Part shown: piece after piece, positions 5,712 through 12,728 of the stretch | How the letters are laid out: each line of letters opens with the position of its first letter | Position numbering within the stretch: the stretch's first letter is position 1 | Assembly (NCBI GenBank): GCA_937900605.1 | Contig: CALCDK010000056.1 | Coordinates: 1-13,299, forward strand | Length of the DNA: 13,299 nucleotides | Source of the DNA: an uncultured Olsenella sp. | Lineage (GTDB): Bacteria > Actinomycetota > Coriobacteriia > Coriobacteriales > Atopobiaceae | Direction of reading: 5' to 3' | Notes under the pieces: generated by a model | What the model saw: only the letters and a program-made list of their open reading frames with translations | What the model was told of the DNA's origin: nothing | Database searches by the model: none | Translations under genes and position numbers: made by a program

Positions 5712-5927
5712 ATGCTCGCAAACGTCATCAAGCTCGTGTCGGGCTGCGTGACCTTCCTCGGCGGCTTCCTGGTCGTGTGGGGAGCGGTCTCGCTCGGCCT
5801 GGCCATCAGGGAGCAGCAGGGCGGCCCGCAGATCGCGACCGCCATTTCCACCATCGCCGGCGGCGCGATCATCATCGCCGCGTCGGTCTACTTCGGTCAG
5901 CTGGACACGTCCTGGCTGCCGGCATAG
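5712..5927 (+). CDS. Maff2-family small membrane protein of the transfer apparatus
   Basis: This 71-aa protein has two hydrophobic helices (VSGCVTFLGGFLVVWGAVSL at residues about 9-29 and AISTIAGGAIIIAASVYFGQ at about 43-63) joined by a charged loop, IREQQGGPQ. Size, topology and the VxxLGGxxxVWGxxxLxxxxR pattern fit the Maff2 family found between VirD4 and PrgI/VirB4 in conjugative elements of Gram-positive gut bacteria. These proteins are often compared to VirB2/TrbC pilin-like subunits because of size and place in the operon. The start has AAAGGAG 6 bases upstream, the best site in the operon, which suggests high expression. It lies 12 bases before the PrgI gene. Confidence 0.82.
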   Translation: MLANVIKLVSGCVTFLGGFLVVWGAVSLGLAIREQQGGPQIATAISTIAGGAIIIAASVYFGQLDTSWLPA

Positions 5928-5939
5928 GGGGCGTCGCGG

Positions 5940-6365
5940 ATGGCGCTCCGGATACCGGTGCAGAAGGACATCGGCGAGTACGAGGAGAAGATCGTCGGGA
6001 AGATGAGCCTGCGCACGCTCGCATGCGTGTCGCTCGGCTTCGGCAGCGCGGTCGGGGCGGCGGCCTTCGTCCACCTGGGCCTGCACGCCGACGTCGCGGA
6101 CGCGGCCTTCCCGATCATGCTCTGCAGCATGCCGTTCTGGCTCGCCGGGTTCTGGCGGCCCTTCGGCATGCGCGCCGAGGAGCTGCTGCCTCTCCTGGCG
6201 GCACACGAGCTCTCCCCGCAGCTGCTCGCGTACGAGCCCTGCCTCGCCGCGAGCTTCCCCGAGGGCTCGCCGCGCCCGGGCCGCCCGGGACGACGCGCGA
6301 GGCGCAGGGCCAGGAAGAAAGGAGCCGAGCTCTATGAGCCGAGCAAGAACCAACAAGGAGAATAG
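5940..6365 (+). CDS. prgI: PrgI family protein (VirB3-like)
   Basis: This 141-aa protein starts MALRIPVQKDIGEYEEKIVG, the typical N-terminus of PrgI proteins (a short V/IPxD(I)xxYExK segment). Two membrane helices follow at residues about 24-48 and 58-78, with a cytoplasmic tail after them. PrgI is the VirB3 equivalent in Gram-positive type IV systems and associates with VirB4 at the membrane. The C-terminal tail is Arg/Lys-rich (GRRARRRARKKG) and the gene overlaps virB4 by 32 bases, so virB4's ribosome-binding site and start are inside this gene. It is followed immediately by VirB4, the conserved order in these clusters. Confidence 0.9.
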   Translation: MALRIPVQKDIGEYEEKIVGKMSLRTLACVSLGFGSAVGAAAFVHLGLHADVADAAFPIMLCSMPFWLAGFWRPFGMRAEELLPLLAAHELSPQLLAYEPCLAASFPEGSPRPGRPGRRARRRARKKGAELYEPSKNQQGE

Positions 6366-8811
6366 GCCGAAGCGCCCGAGCACCCTCGGGCTGCTCCTCG
6401 GCGGCACGGGCGGGCGCAAGGACGCCTCGAAGGGCGCGGAGGCCGAACGGCAGAGGCGCCGCCGGGAGCGCGACCGCTCGCGCGAGATGGCCGCCTACGT
6501 CGGCTACGACGCCATGTACAAGGACGGAATCGCCCAGGTGATGCCGGGGATGTTCAGCCAGACGATCGAGTTCTCCGACATCAGCTACCAATCCGCGCGC
6601 AAGGAGGCGCGCGAGACGGCCTTCACCGTGATGAGCTCGCTGTTCAACTACTTCCCGGCGGACTCCCACGTGCAGCTCCAGGTCGTGAACGCGCCCATCC
6701 CCGCAGACGAGGTAGGCCGCAAGGTCTTCTTCGAGCCCGGCGAGCGCGCCACCGCCGGGCTCGCCGAAGAGTACAACCGCATCCTCAACGACAAGATGCG
6801 CGAGGGCGTCTCGAACCTCGTGCGCCACCGCTACCTGACCTACGCCGTGGGCGCCGACGACGTCGACGCCGCGGTGCCCAAGCTCGCGCGCATACGCGGC
6901 GACGTGGAGCAGACGCTCGCGCGCATACGCTGCTCGTCGCGCGCCCTCGACGGCGCCGAGAGGCTCGAGCTCTTGCAGGGGCAGCTGCGCCCGGGGTCGC
7001 GCTTCGAGTTCTCCTGGGACAAATTGTCCCCGACGTCGGGCGCGCGCACGAAGGACTTCGTCATGCCCTCCACGCTCGACTTCAAGCCCGAGGGCAGGTC
7101 GGACTGCTTTTGCAGCGACGGGCGCTACGGCGCGGTGCTCGCCGTGCGCAGCTTCGGGTCGGTCATCGAGGAGACCTACCTCGCCTCCATCATCGACCTG
7201 CCGCTGCCGCTCAACGTGACGCTCCACGTGCAGCCAATCGCGCAGAGCGAGGCGCTCGCGCTCGTGAAGCGCCAGATCGACTGGATGGACAAGGAGATCA
7301 TCGACGAGCAGATGAGCGCCGTGAAGAAGGGCTACGACTACCAGATCCTGCCGCCCGAGCTGCGCTTCTCGAAGGAGGAGGCCGAGGAGCTGCTCGACTT
7401 CCTGCGCAACAAGTCCGAGCGCCTGTTCGTCTACACGGGCCTCGTCTACACCTGGGCCGACAGCCTCGAGGAGCTCGACCGCCGCGTGCAGCAGGTGACG
7501 AGCGTCGCGCAGGGCTGCACGATCGGCCTCGAGCCGCTCCACTTCCGGCAGCGCCAGGCTCTCAACTCGGTGCTCCCGCTCGGTGACAACCACGTCACCG
7601 TGAGCCGCTACCTCACCACGGGACAGGTGGCGATGCAGATGCCCTTCGCGAGCCAGAGCCTCGACGAGGCGGGCGGAGGCTACTACGGGCAGTCCAAGGA
7701 GAGCGGGAACCTGGTGCTGTGCGACCGCAAGCGCCTGGCGAGCCCCATGGGATTCGTGTGCGGCAAGCCAGGCTCGGGCAAGAGCTTCTCGGTTAAGCGC
7801 GAGATAACCAACACCGTGCTCGCGCACCCCGAGGACGAGGTCGTGATCTTCGACCCCGCCGGCGAGTACGGAAACCTCGTCGGCGCGCTCGGCGGCGCGA
7901 ACGTTGAGCTCGCCCCGGGATGCTCGGCGGTGCTCAACCCCCTCGACACCGCCGACGTCGCGGACCGCGCCGACGCCGCCAAGCTCGCGTACAAGACCGA
8001 CGCGGTGCTCGCGCTCTCGAGCGCGCTCATGGCCGAGGGCCGCGAGGGCCTGCCGGAGCGCGACCGCTCGATCATCGCGCGCTGCGTCGGCGAGGCGTAC
8101 CGGGAGTGCGCGAGGGACGGCCGCCTGCCCACGCTCGGCGACTTCCACGCGGCGCTGCTCGCGCAGCCCGAGACCGAGGCCGCCGACATCGCGCTGCGCT
8201 ACGAGCGCTACGTGAAGGGCGCCTTCTCCTTCTTCAACGGGCAGAGCAACGTGGCGCTCGACAACCGCATCACCAACATCGACATGCACGGCCTCGGCCA
8301 GAACATGCGCGTGTTCGGCATGATCACGGCGCTCGAGATGGTGCGCAACCGCGTGATGGTCACGCCGCCGCGCCCCAACTACACCTGGCTCTACATCGAC
8401 GAGGTGCAGAGCCTCTTCGCGCACCCGACGGTGGTCGAGTACTTCGCCCGCCTGTGGCGCGAAGGACGCAAGTTCGGCCTCATCTGCACCGGCATCAGCC
8501 AGAACACGAGCCACATGCTGGCCAACGCCGAGGCCCGCGACATGGTGCTCAACTCCGAGTTCTTCCTGCTGCACAAGCAGTCCACCGCCGACCTCGACGC
8601 ATGGGCGGAGATGCTCCAGCTCTCCGCCACGGAGCGCGGCTACATCGGCGACGCCGTCAAGCCCGGCGAGGGGCTGCTCATCAGCGCGGGGATCCGCGTG
8701 CCCATCACCGACGACTTCCCGAAAGGCCCGCTCTACGACCTGTGGAACACCAAGCCCGCAGAGGTCGCCGAGCGCGAGATGCGCCGGGCGGCGCGAGAGG
8801 CGGAGGAATAG
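6334..8811 (+). CDS. virB4: VirB4 family conjugation ATPase
   Basis: This 825-aa protein is the channel-energising ATPase of the type IV system. The basic N-terminal leader (about 50 residues) is followed by the VirB4 N-domain (MPGMFSQTIEFSDISYQ near residue 70). The C-terminal RecA-like domain has Walker A GKPGSGKSF (lysine 483), the FDPAGEYG motif shortly after, Walker B YIDEVQSLF (aspartate 689), and the RKFGLICTGISQNTSHML segment characteristic of the family. AAAGGAG at 6318-6324 lies 9 bases before the ATG. A 15-bp palindrome at 7016-7030 encodes GDKLS-type residues (WDKLSPTSG, residues about 228-236) using TTG and AAA, codons that are uncommon in this gene. It is followed after 2 bases by the wall hydrolase gene. 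Confidence 0.96.
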   Translation: MSRARTNKENRPKRPSTLGLLLGGTGGRKDASKGAEAERQRRRRERDRSREMAAYVGYDAMYKDGIAQVMPGMFSQTIEFSDISYQSARKEARETAFTVMSSLFNYFPADSHVQLQVVNAPIPADEVGRKVFFEPGERATAGLAEEYNRILNDKMREGVSNLVRHRYLTYAVGADDVDAAVPKLARIRGDVEQTLARIRCSSRALDGAERLELLQGQLRPGSRFEFSWDKLSPTSGARTKDFVMPSTLDFKPEGRSDCFCSDGRYGAVLAVRSFGSVIEETYLASIIDLPLPLNVTLHVQPIAQSEALALVKRQIDWMDKEIIDEQMSAVKKGYDYQILPPELRFSKEEAEELLDFLRNKSERLFVYTGLVYTWADSLEELDRRVQQVTSVAQGCTIGLEPLHFRQRQALNSVLPLGDNHVTVSRYLTTGQVAMQMPFASQSLDEAGGGYYGQSKESGNLVLCDRKRLASPMGFVCGKPGSGKSFSVKREITNTVLAHPEDEVVIFDPAGEYGNLVGALGGANVELAPGCSAVLNPLDTADVADRADAAKLAYKTDAVLALSSALMAEGREGLPERDRSIIARCVGEAYRECARDGRLPTLGDFHAALLAQPETEAADIALRYERYVKGAFSFFNGQSNVALDNRITNIDMHGLGQNMRVFGMITALEMVRNRVMVTPPRPNYTWLYIDEVQSLFAHPTVVEYFARLWREGRKFGLICTGISQNTSHMLANAEARDMVLNSEFFLLHKQSTADLDAWAEMLQLSATERGYIGDAVKPGEGLLISAGIRVPITDDFPKGPLYDLWNTKPAEVAEREMRRAAREAEE
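7016..7030. repeat. 15-bp palindrome GGGACAAATTGTCCC, copy 1 (inside virB4)
   Basis: There are 7-bp perfect arms around one central base. An identical copy lies at 9022-9036 inside the hydrolase gene, and both are read in the same frame as Asp-Lys-Leu-Ser. The last three bases overlap a second perfect 12-bp palindrome, CCCGACGTCGGG (7029-7040). The A+T core stands out in a GC-rich coding region. Confidence 0.8.
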
Positions 8812-8813
8812 GA

Positions 8814-10415
8814 ATGGCCGGCCCGAGCGAGGGCGGCGGGATGCTCGAGGTGGTCGGGGCGCAGCGCCGCGACGTGCTCACCGCGGGCGACGTCGCGGAG
8901 ACCGAGCGCGACGCCCTGGGAAACGTCTCGGAGGGCGCCGGCCCGCTCGACGAGGCGGGAGGCCCCGCCGCAACGGCGAAGGGGCGCCCTTCCAGGCCCG
9001 ACGCGCCGGAAGGCGGGCTCGGGGACAAATTGTCCCAACCAGCCGGCGACCGGCGCGCGGCGGCAGCGATGCGCTCGCGCGTCGATGCGGCGAGGCTGGC
9101 GATCGCCCGGGAGGCCGTCTCCCAGCTCGACGACTCGGAGGAGCTCGAGGGCGCCTCGGGCATGTACGACGCGGGGCGTGCGGCCGAGAAGGCCGCGGGA
9201 AGGCTGCGGCAGAGGAAGGCGAAGAAAGCAGCCCAAGGCAGCCGCAAGGCGGCGACCGCCCTCGGCGCCCCCAAGGGAGGCGCGCGCGGCCCCGAGGCAG
9301 CCGGCGCGACCGCCCCGGCCAAGCATCAAGCGGCCCAGGCGGCCGCGCAGGCGTCGGGCGAGGCGGCCCGAGCCGCGGGGCCGAAGGGCGCCGCCTCCGC
9401 GATCGCGGGCGCGGTCTCGGGCGCGGCGCCCGCCCTGCTCGGGGCGGTGGCCGGCATCGTGGCCTTCGTCGCATGCGCGCTCGCCGTCGCGCAGCTGCTG
9501 AGCGCGCTGTTCGGCTTCTGGGACGACGCGGCCTCCAAGCAGGGCCTCGAGGGGCTGCCGCCCTACATCACCTACGAGATGGTCGAGGCGGCGCTCGAGT
9601 GCCAGGAGGAGTACGGGCACCCGGCGGGCTGCACCATCGCGCAGATCATCCAGGAGTCCGGGCAGGGCGACCGCATGAGCCGGCTCGCAGAGCGCGACCA
9701 CAACCTCTTCGGCATGAAGTGGTGGTCGGGCTACGCGGGCTGCCCGGAGGTCGCAGGCAAGGCGAACTGGGCCACCAGCGAGGAGTACGTGCCCGGCGAG
9801 CACACCCAGATCACGGCGAGCTTCATCCGCTTCACCGGCGACGCCGAGTGCGTCCGCTTCCGTAGCAGGGTCTTCCTGCAGGCCGAGCGCTACTCGGGCA
9901 ACGCCCTCATCCGGGAGGCGATCGGGAGGCGCGACTCGGACAGGATGGCCGAGGGGCTCAAGGACGCGGGCTGGGCGACCGACTCGTCCTACGTCGAGTC
10001 CCTGAAGTCGATCATGGCGCAATGGGGCCTCTACAGGTTCGACTCCATGACGGTCGAGGACCTGAAGGACGCATCCGCGAGCGGGAACGCGATCGTCGAG
10101 GCGGCGTACAGCCAGCTCGGCGTGCCCTACGTGTGGGGAGGCTCGACCCCCGGCAAGGCCCTCGACTGCAGCGGGCTCACGCAGTACTGCTACGCGCAGG
10201 CGGGCATCCGCATAAGCCACTACACGGGTTCCCAGTACGAGGAGCTCAGGCGCATACCGCTCTCCGAGGCGAAGCCCGGCGACATCCTCTACCGCTCGGG
10301 CCACGTGGCCATCTACATCGGCGACGACAGGTACATACACGAGCCGCGAGCGGGCGACGTGTGCCGCATAGCGAGCGGCATCGGCAGCTTCAGCTGCGCG
10401 CTCACCGCGAGATAG
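8814..10415 (+). CDS. Membrane-anchored bifunctional wall hydrolase: lysozyme/glucosaminidase plus NlpC/P60
   Basis: This 533-aa protein opens peptidoglycan so that the transfer channel can pass. Residues 1-200 are charged, Ala/Gly-rich and probably cytoplasmic. A membrane helix follows (ALLGAVAGIVAFVACALAVA, about 203-228). Next is a FlgJ/GH73-like muramidase domain from about residue 250 (CTIAQIIQESGQG, glutamate 281; DHNLFGMKWW). The C-terminal NlpC/P60 domain from about 425 has VPYVWGGSTPGKALDCSGL with cysteine 452, SGHVAIYIG with histidine 497, and a third residue histidine 509 (YIHEPRAG), the usual catalytic triad. The architecture matches Tn916 Orf14/TcpG-type hydrolases, but the long cytoplasmic N-terminus is unusual. 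The start at 8814 follows GGAGGAATAGG and lies 2 bases after the virB4 stop. Confidence 0.92.
   Translation: MAGPSEGGGMLEVVGAQRRDVLTAGDVAETERDALGNVSEGAGPLDEAGGPAATAKGRPSRPDAPEGGLGDKLSQPAGDRRAAAAMRSRVDAARLAIAREAVSQLDDSEELEGASGMYDAGRAAEKAAGRLRQRKAKKAAQGSRKAATALGAPKGGARGPEAAGATAPAKHQAAQAAAQASGEAARAAGPKGAASAIAGAVSGAAPALLGAVAGIVAFVACALAVAQLLSALFGFWDDAASKQGLEGLPPYITYEMVEAALECQEEYGHPAGCTIAQIIQESGQGDRMSRLAERDHNLFGMKWWSGYAGCPEVAGKANWATSEEYVPGEHTQITASFIRFTGDAECVRFRSRVFLQAERYSGNALIREAIGRRDSDRMAEGLKDAGWATDSSYVESLKSIMAQWGLYRFDSMTVEDLKDASASGNAIVEAAYSQLGVPYVWGGSTPGKALDCSGLTQYCYAQAGIRISHYTGSQYEELRRIPLSEAKPGDILYRSGHVAIYIGDDRYIHEPRAGDVCRIASGIGSFSCALTAR
9022..9036. repeat. 15-bp palindrome GGGACAAATTGTCCC, copy 2 (inside hydrolase gene)
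   Basis: Identical to 7016-7030, here preceded by an extra G and followed by AACC. It encodes Asp-Lys-Leu-Ser (GDKLSQPAG, residues about 70-78 of the hydrolase) in the low-complexity cytoplasmic N-terminus. Confidence 0.8.
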
Positions 10416-10424
10416 GAGAAACCA

Positions 10425-11144
10425 ATGCAGGGAAAGTCAAGGGTCATGGCAGCCGTCGCGGCCGGGGCGCTCGTCGTGGCGCTCGGCGCGGGCGCGGCGC
10501 GCTGCGCCATCGCCCCGCAGGAAGGCGCGCAAGGCGGCTTCCAGGAGCAGACGCCGCCCGGGGCCGCAGACGCCGACGCGGGAACCGTTGGGGCCGCCTC
10601 GGGCGCCGAGGCGCTCTGGAACACCGTGTGGACGGGAGCCGACGACCCGACCGCCACGCTGCGGATCGTCGAGGGCGCCATGGTGGAGAGCGCGGGCGGC
10701 ACCGAGCGCGCCTGGTTCTTCTCGGCCGAGGAGCCCTCCGAGGCCGGCGGCGTGCTCAGCGTGCCCATCGACGTCAAGGGAACCGGCGACAAGGCGGGGG
10801 GCCTGTCTCTCATCCAGGTCTCGGGCGACGGGGGCAACCGCACCCTGGCCTGCGACCTCCTGACGCAGGCGTACGCGCCCCAGAAGGCACGCGAGGGAGC
10901 GTTTTCCGTGACCGGCATCGACGGCCGCCTCTCCGAGGCGCTGGGCGCCGACTCAGCCGACATCAAGGACATCGTCGCCAATAAGGCGGCGGAGGTTTCC
11001 CCGCAGGCGACGGGAGCCACCTGGGACAAGGAGGTGTGGCTCGACTACGCCGGGAACGTCGCGTCGACGACCTTCACGCTCGACGACCCCGCCTCGACGG
11101 TGGTCACCGTGGTCTCGCGCGGCGGCTCGCTGGAGGCGATGTAG
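10425..11144 (+). CDS. Exported or membrane-anchored protein of the transfer operon, unknown family
   Basis: This 239-aa protein has a basic start (MQGKSRV) and one hydrophobic segment (MAAVAAGALVVALGAGAA, residues about 8-25), so it is a signal peptide or signal anchor. Cys 27 (AARCAIAP) is close to a lipobox position, but arginine at -1 makes lipidation doubtful. The rest should lie outside the membrane: a Pro/Ala/Gly linker (about 30-60), then a mixed alpha/beta region (ALWNTVWTGADDPTATLRIV; AWFFSAEEPSEAGGVLSVPI; TWDKEVWLDYAGNVASTTFT). It sits between the wall hydrolase and the VirB6-like channel protein, where Gram-positive systems often have a VirB8/TcpC-like or other assembly factor. 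I cannot confirm that fold. AGGAG lies 9 bases upstream. It ends 2 bases before the next gene. Confidence 0.8.
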   Translation: MQGKSRVMAAVAAGALVVALGAGAARCAIAPQEGAQGGFQEQTPPGAADADAGTVGAASGAEALWNTVWTGADDPTATLRIVEGAMVESAGGTERAWFFSAEEPSEAGGVLSVPIDVKGTGDKAGGLSLIQVSGDGGNRTLACDLLTQAYAPQKAREGAFSVTGIDGRLSEALGADSADIKDIVANKAAEVSPQATGATWDKEVWLDYAGNVASTTFTLDDPASTVVTVVSRGGSLEAM

Positions 11145-11146
11145 CC

Positions 11147-12148
11147 ATGGGGGCGCTCAAGGCGCGACGCCGAAGGGCGTTCGCCATCTCCGCCGCGACG
11201 GCGTTCGCCCTCTGCGCGCTCCTGCTCGTCCCCGCGCAGCCGGCATACGCCGACATAGCCGGGGACGTCAACGATTGGCTGTGCGGCCTTCTGCGCGACT
11301 GCTGCAACTGGATGTTCAAGGCGCAAACGGGCGTGCTCGGGTCGATCGGCGCGAACGGGATCCTCTCGGCCGACTTCGCGCACATGCTCACGAGCTCGAG
11401 CGACCTGACCATGCACGACGTCGCCCGGGGCGTGTGGCAGGTGGCCATCCTGCCGATCGGGTGCGGGGTGCTCGGCCTGGTCTTCACCCTGAAGCTCATC
11501 GAGATCTCCCAGCGCATGGACGGCAGCCAGAGCCTCCCCGGCGTCAAGGAGGTCGTGTTCCTCCTCGTGTTCTTCGCCGTGTTCCTGTTCCTCATACAGA
11601 ACAGCTTCGACCTGATGGCATCCGTCTACGAGGTCTGCGGGCTCGCCATCGACCGCGTCGAGGCGCTCTTCGGCGCCGGAGGCGCGCTCGACCTGCCCGA
11701 GGTGTCCGTCGTCACCACCGACGACGACATCCCGTCGCTCATCGCCATGCTCATCGTGAGCCTCATCAGCTGGGTCGTGGTGCTGGCGGCCTACGTCGTC
11801 GCCCTCGTGGTCTGCTGGGCCCGCGCGCTCCAGCTCTACATCATGGCCGCGTTCGCCCCGATCCCGCTGGCGTTCCTCGGCATGGACGCCACGCGCCAGA
11901 TAGGCCTTGGCTACCTGAAGAGCTTCGGGGCGGTCTGCATCGCCGGCGTCATCATCCTCGTGCTGCTCATATCGTTCCCGCTCGTGCTCGGCGGGCTCAC
12001 CGGGGCGAACCCCGGGACGGGCACCCCGGCCGACGCGGTCGCGAACGGGCTCACCTACGCGCTGCAGTACCTGGCCATGTGCGTGCTGCTCATCCTGGCC
12101 CTCGTGAAGAGCGGCTCCTGGGCGCGCGACATCGTGAGCGGCTTCTAG
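11147..12148 (+). CDS. VirB6/TrbL-like polytopic membrane channel protein
   Basis: This 333-aa protein starts with a signal-like segment ending PAQPAYADIA (residues about 10-34). An amphipathic region with cysteines (WLCGLLRDCCNWMFKA) follows. There are about six membrane helices at roughly 97-119, 130-155, 195-222, 225-245, 260-283 and 305-325. Between helices lies the loop IDRVEALFGAGGALDLPEVS. The layout, with an extracellular N-terminal region and the RALQLYIMAAFAPIPLAFLG stretch before the late helices, fits the VirB6/TrbL-like proteins of Gram-positive conjugative elements, which form the inner channel. GGAGG at 11132-11136 is 10 bases upstream of the start, inside the preceding gene. 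The family call is by topology and the AFAPIPLAFLG motif, not by a catalytic signature. Confidence 0.82.
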   Translation: MGALKARRRRAFAISAATAFALCALLLVPAQPAYADIAGDVNDWLCGLLRDCCNWMFKAQTGVLGSIGANGILSADFAHMLTSSSDLTMHDVARGVWQVAILPIGCGVLGLVFTLKLIEISQRMDGSQSLPGVKEVVFLLVFFAVFLFLIQNSFDLMASVYEVCGLAIDRVEALFGAGGALDLPEVSVVTTDDDIPSLIAMLIVSLISWVVVLAAYVVALVVCWARALQLYIMAAFAPIPLAFLGMDATRQIGLGYLKSFGAVCIAGVIILVLLISFPLVLGGLTGANPGTGTPADAVANGLTYALQYLAMCVLLILALVKSGSWARDIVSGF

Positions 12149-12257
12149 CGGAAAAGCGAGGAAGGGGGCGGTCGCCATGAGATAGGGGCGCCGCGCCGGG
12201 GCACGCGTCCCGACGGATGAAGACAAGGACCGATCGAAAACGAAAAGGAGGAAAGAC
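12149..12257. other. Longest gap in the transfer operon, with a Met-Arg-stop mini-ORF
   Basis: Bases 12177-12185 read ATG AGA TAG behind a purine-rich GAGGAAGGGGG, so ribosomes could start and stop after two codons. A G+C-rich stretch follows without T-tract, then the AAAAGGAGGAAA leader of the next gene. It may be a leader or a scar from a lost gene. I see no terminator and no clear promoter. Confidence 0.35.
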
Positions 12258-12716
12258 ATGGAAGAGAGGAAGAACGTGTACCTCTCGCTGCACAAGAGCT
12301 TCGTGCGCGAGGGCATCGAGTACACCGACCGCGCGACCGGCGAGGCCAGGACCTTCAACTCGGCGACCCTTCCCAAGGGCACCGTCGTCGACGGCGTGGA
12401 CGTGGGAGGCTACGAGTTCAGCCCCATGTTCGTGAACGAAAGCCGCTTCAAGGGGGCCGACTTCAGAGACATACCGCTGCTCGCGAACCGCGAGGTGTGG
12501 CTGAGGAAGACGGTGATGGGCCCGGACGGCCAGCCCGAGCTCGACGAGGGCGGCCGCGCGGTCAAGGACACCGTGAAGGTCATGCCGGCGCAGCTCAAGG
12601 AGGCCGTCGACGCAGGGCGCTCGCGCTACCTCGCGGAGCGCGCCGAGCACGCCCGCCAGGCGAGCCGCGCCGCCGAGCATGAGGCGCCCCGCGCACGGCG
12701 AAGCGTCGAGAGATAG
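12258..12716 (+). CDS. Hypothetical cytoplasmic protein, 152 aa, with shared Arg-rich tail
   Basis: I do not recognise this protein. It begins MEERKNVYLSLHKSFVREGI and contains a beta-rich body (RTFNSATLPKGTVVDGVDVG; YEFSPMFVNESRFKGADFRD; VWLRKTVMGPDGQPELDEGG) at residues about 20-120. It has no signal peptide or membrane helix. The tail, SRYLAERAEHARQASRAAEH at residues about 123-142, matches the C-terminal tails of the 177-aa protein (2671) and the PcfB-like protein (3262). AAAAGGAGGAAAG lies just upstream, one of the strongest ribosome-binding sites in the window, so expression may be high. The secreted adhesin gene starts 12 bases after its stop. Its body resembles small proteins that go with element-borne surface proteins, but no function can be assigned from sequence. 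Confidence 0.8.
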   Translation: MEERKNVYLSLHKSFVREGIEYTDRATGEARTFNSATLPKGTVVDGVDVGGYEFSPMFVNESRFKGADFRDIPLLANREVWLRKTVMGPDGQPELDEGGRAVKDTVKVMPAQLKEAVDAGRSRYLAERAEHARQASRAAEHEAPRARRSVER

Positions 12717-12728
12717 GGAGGCGGAAAG

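Noticed and set aside
4035..8574. Long antisense open frames (about 800 codons each) opposite virD4 and virB4
   Set aside because: Compositions are His/Arg/Glu/Leu-biased as expected from the complement of GC-rich codons; no domains and the sense strand carries clear ATPase motifs.
7920..8813. Upstream extension of the hydrolase frame into virB4
   Set aside because: The sequence there is the shifted reading of the virB4 ATPase domain; a ribosome-binding site and ATG at 8814 are right after the virB4 stop.
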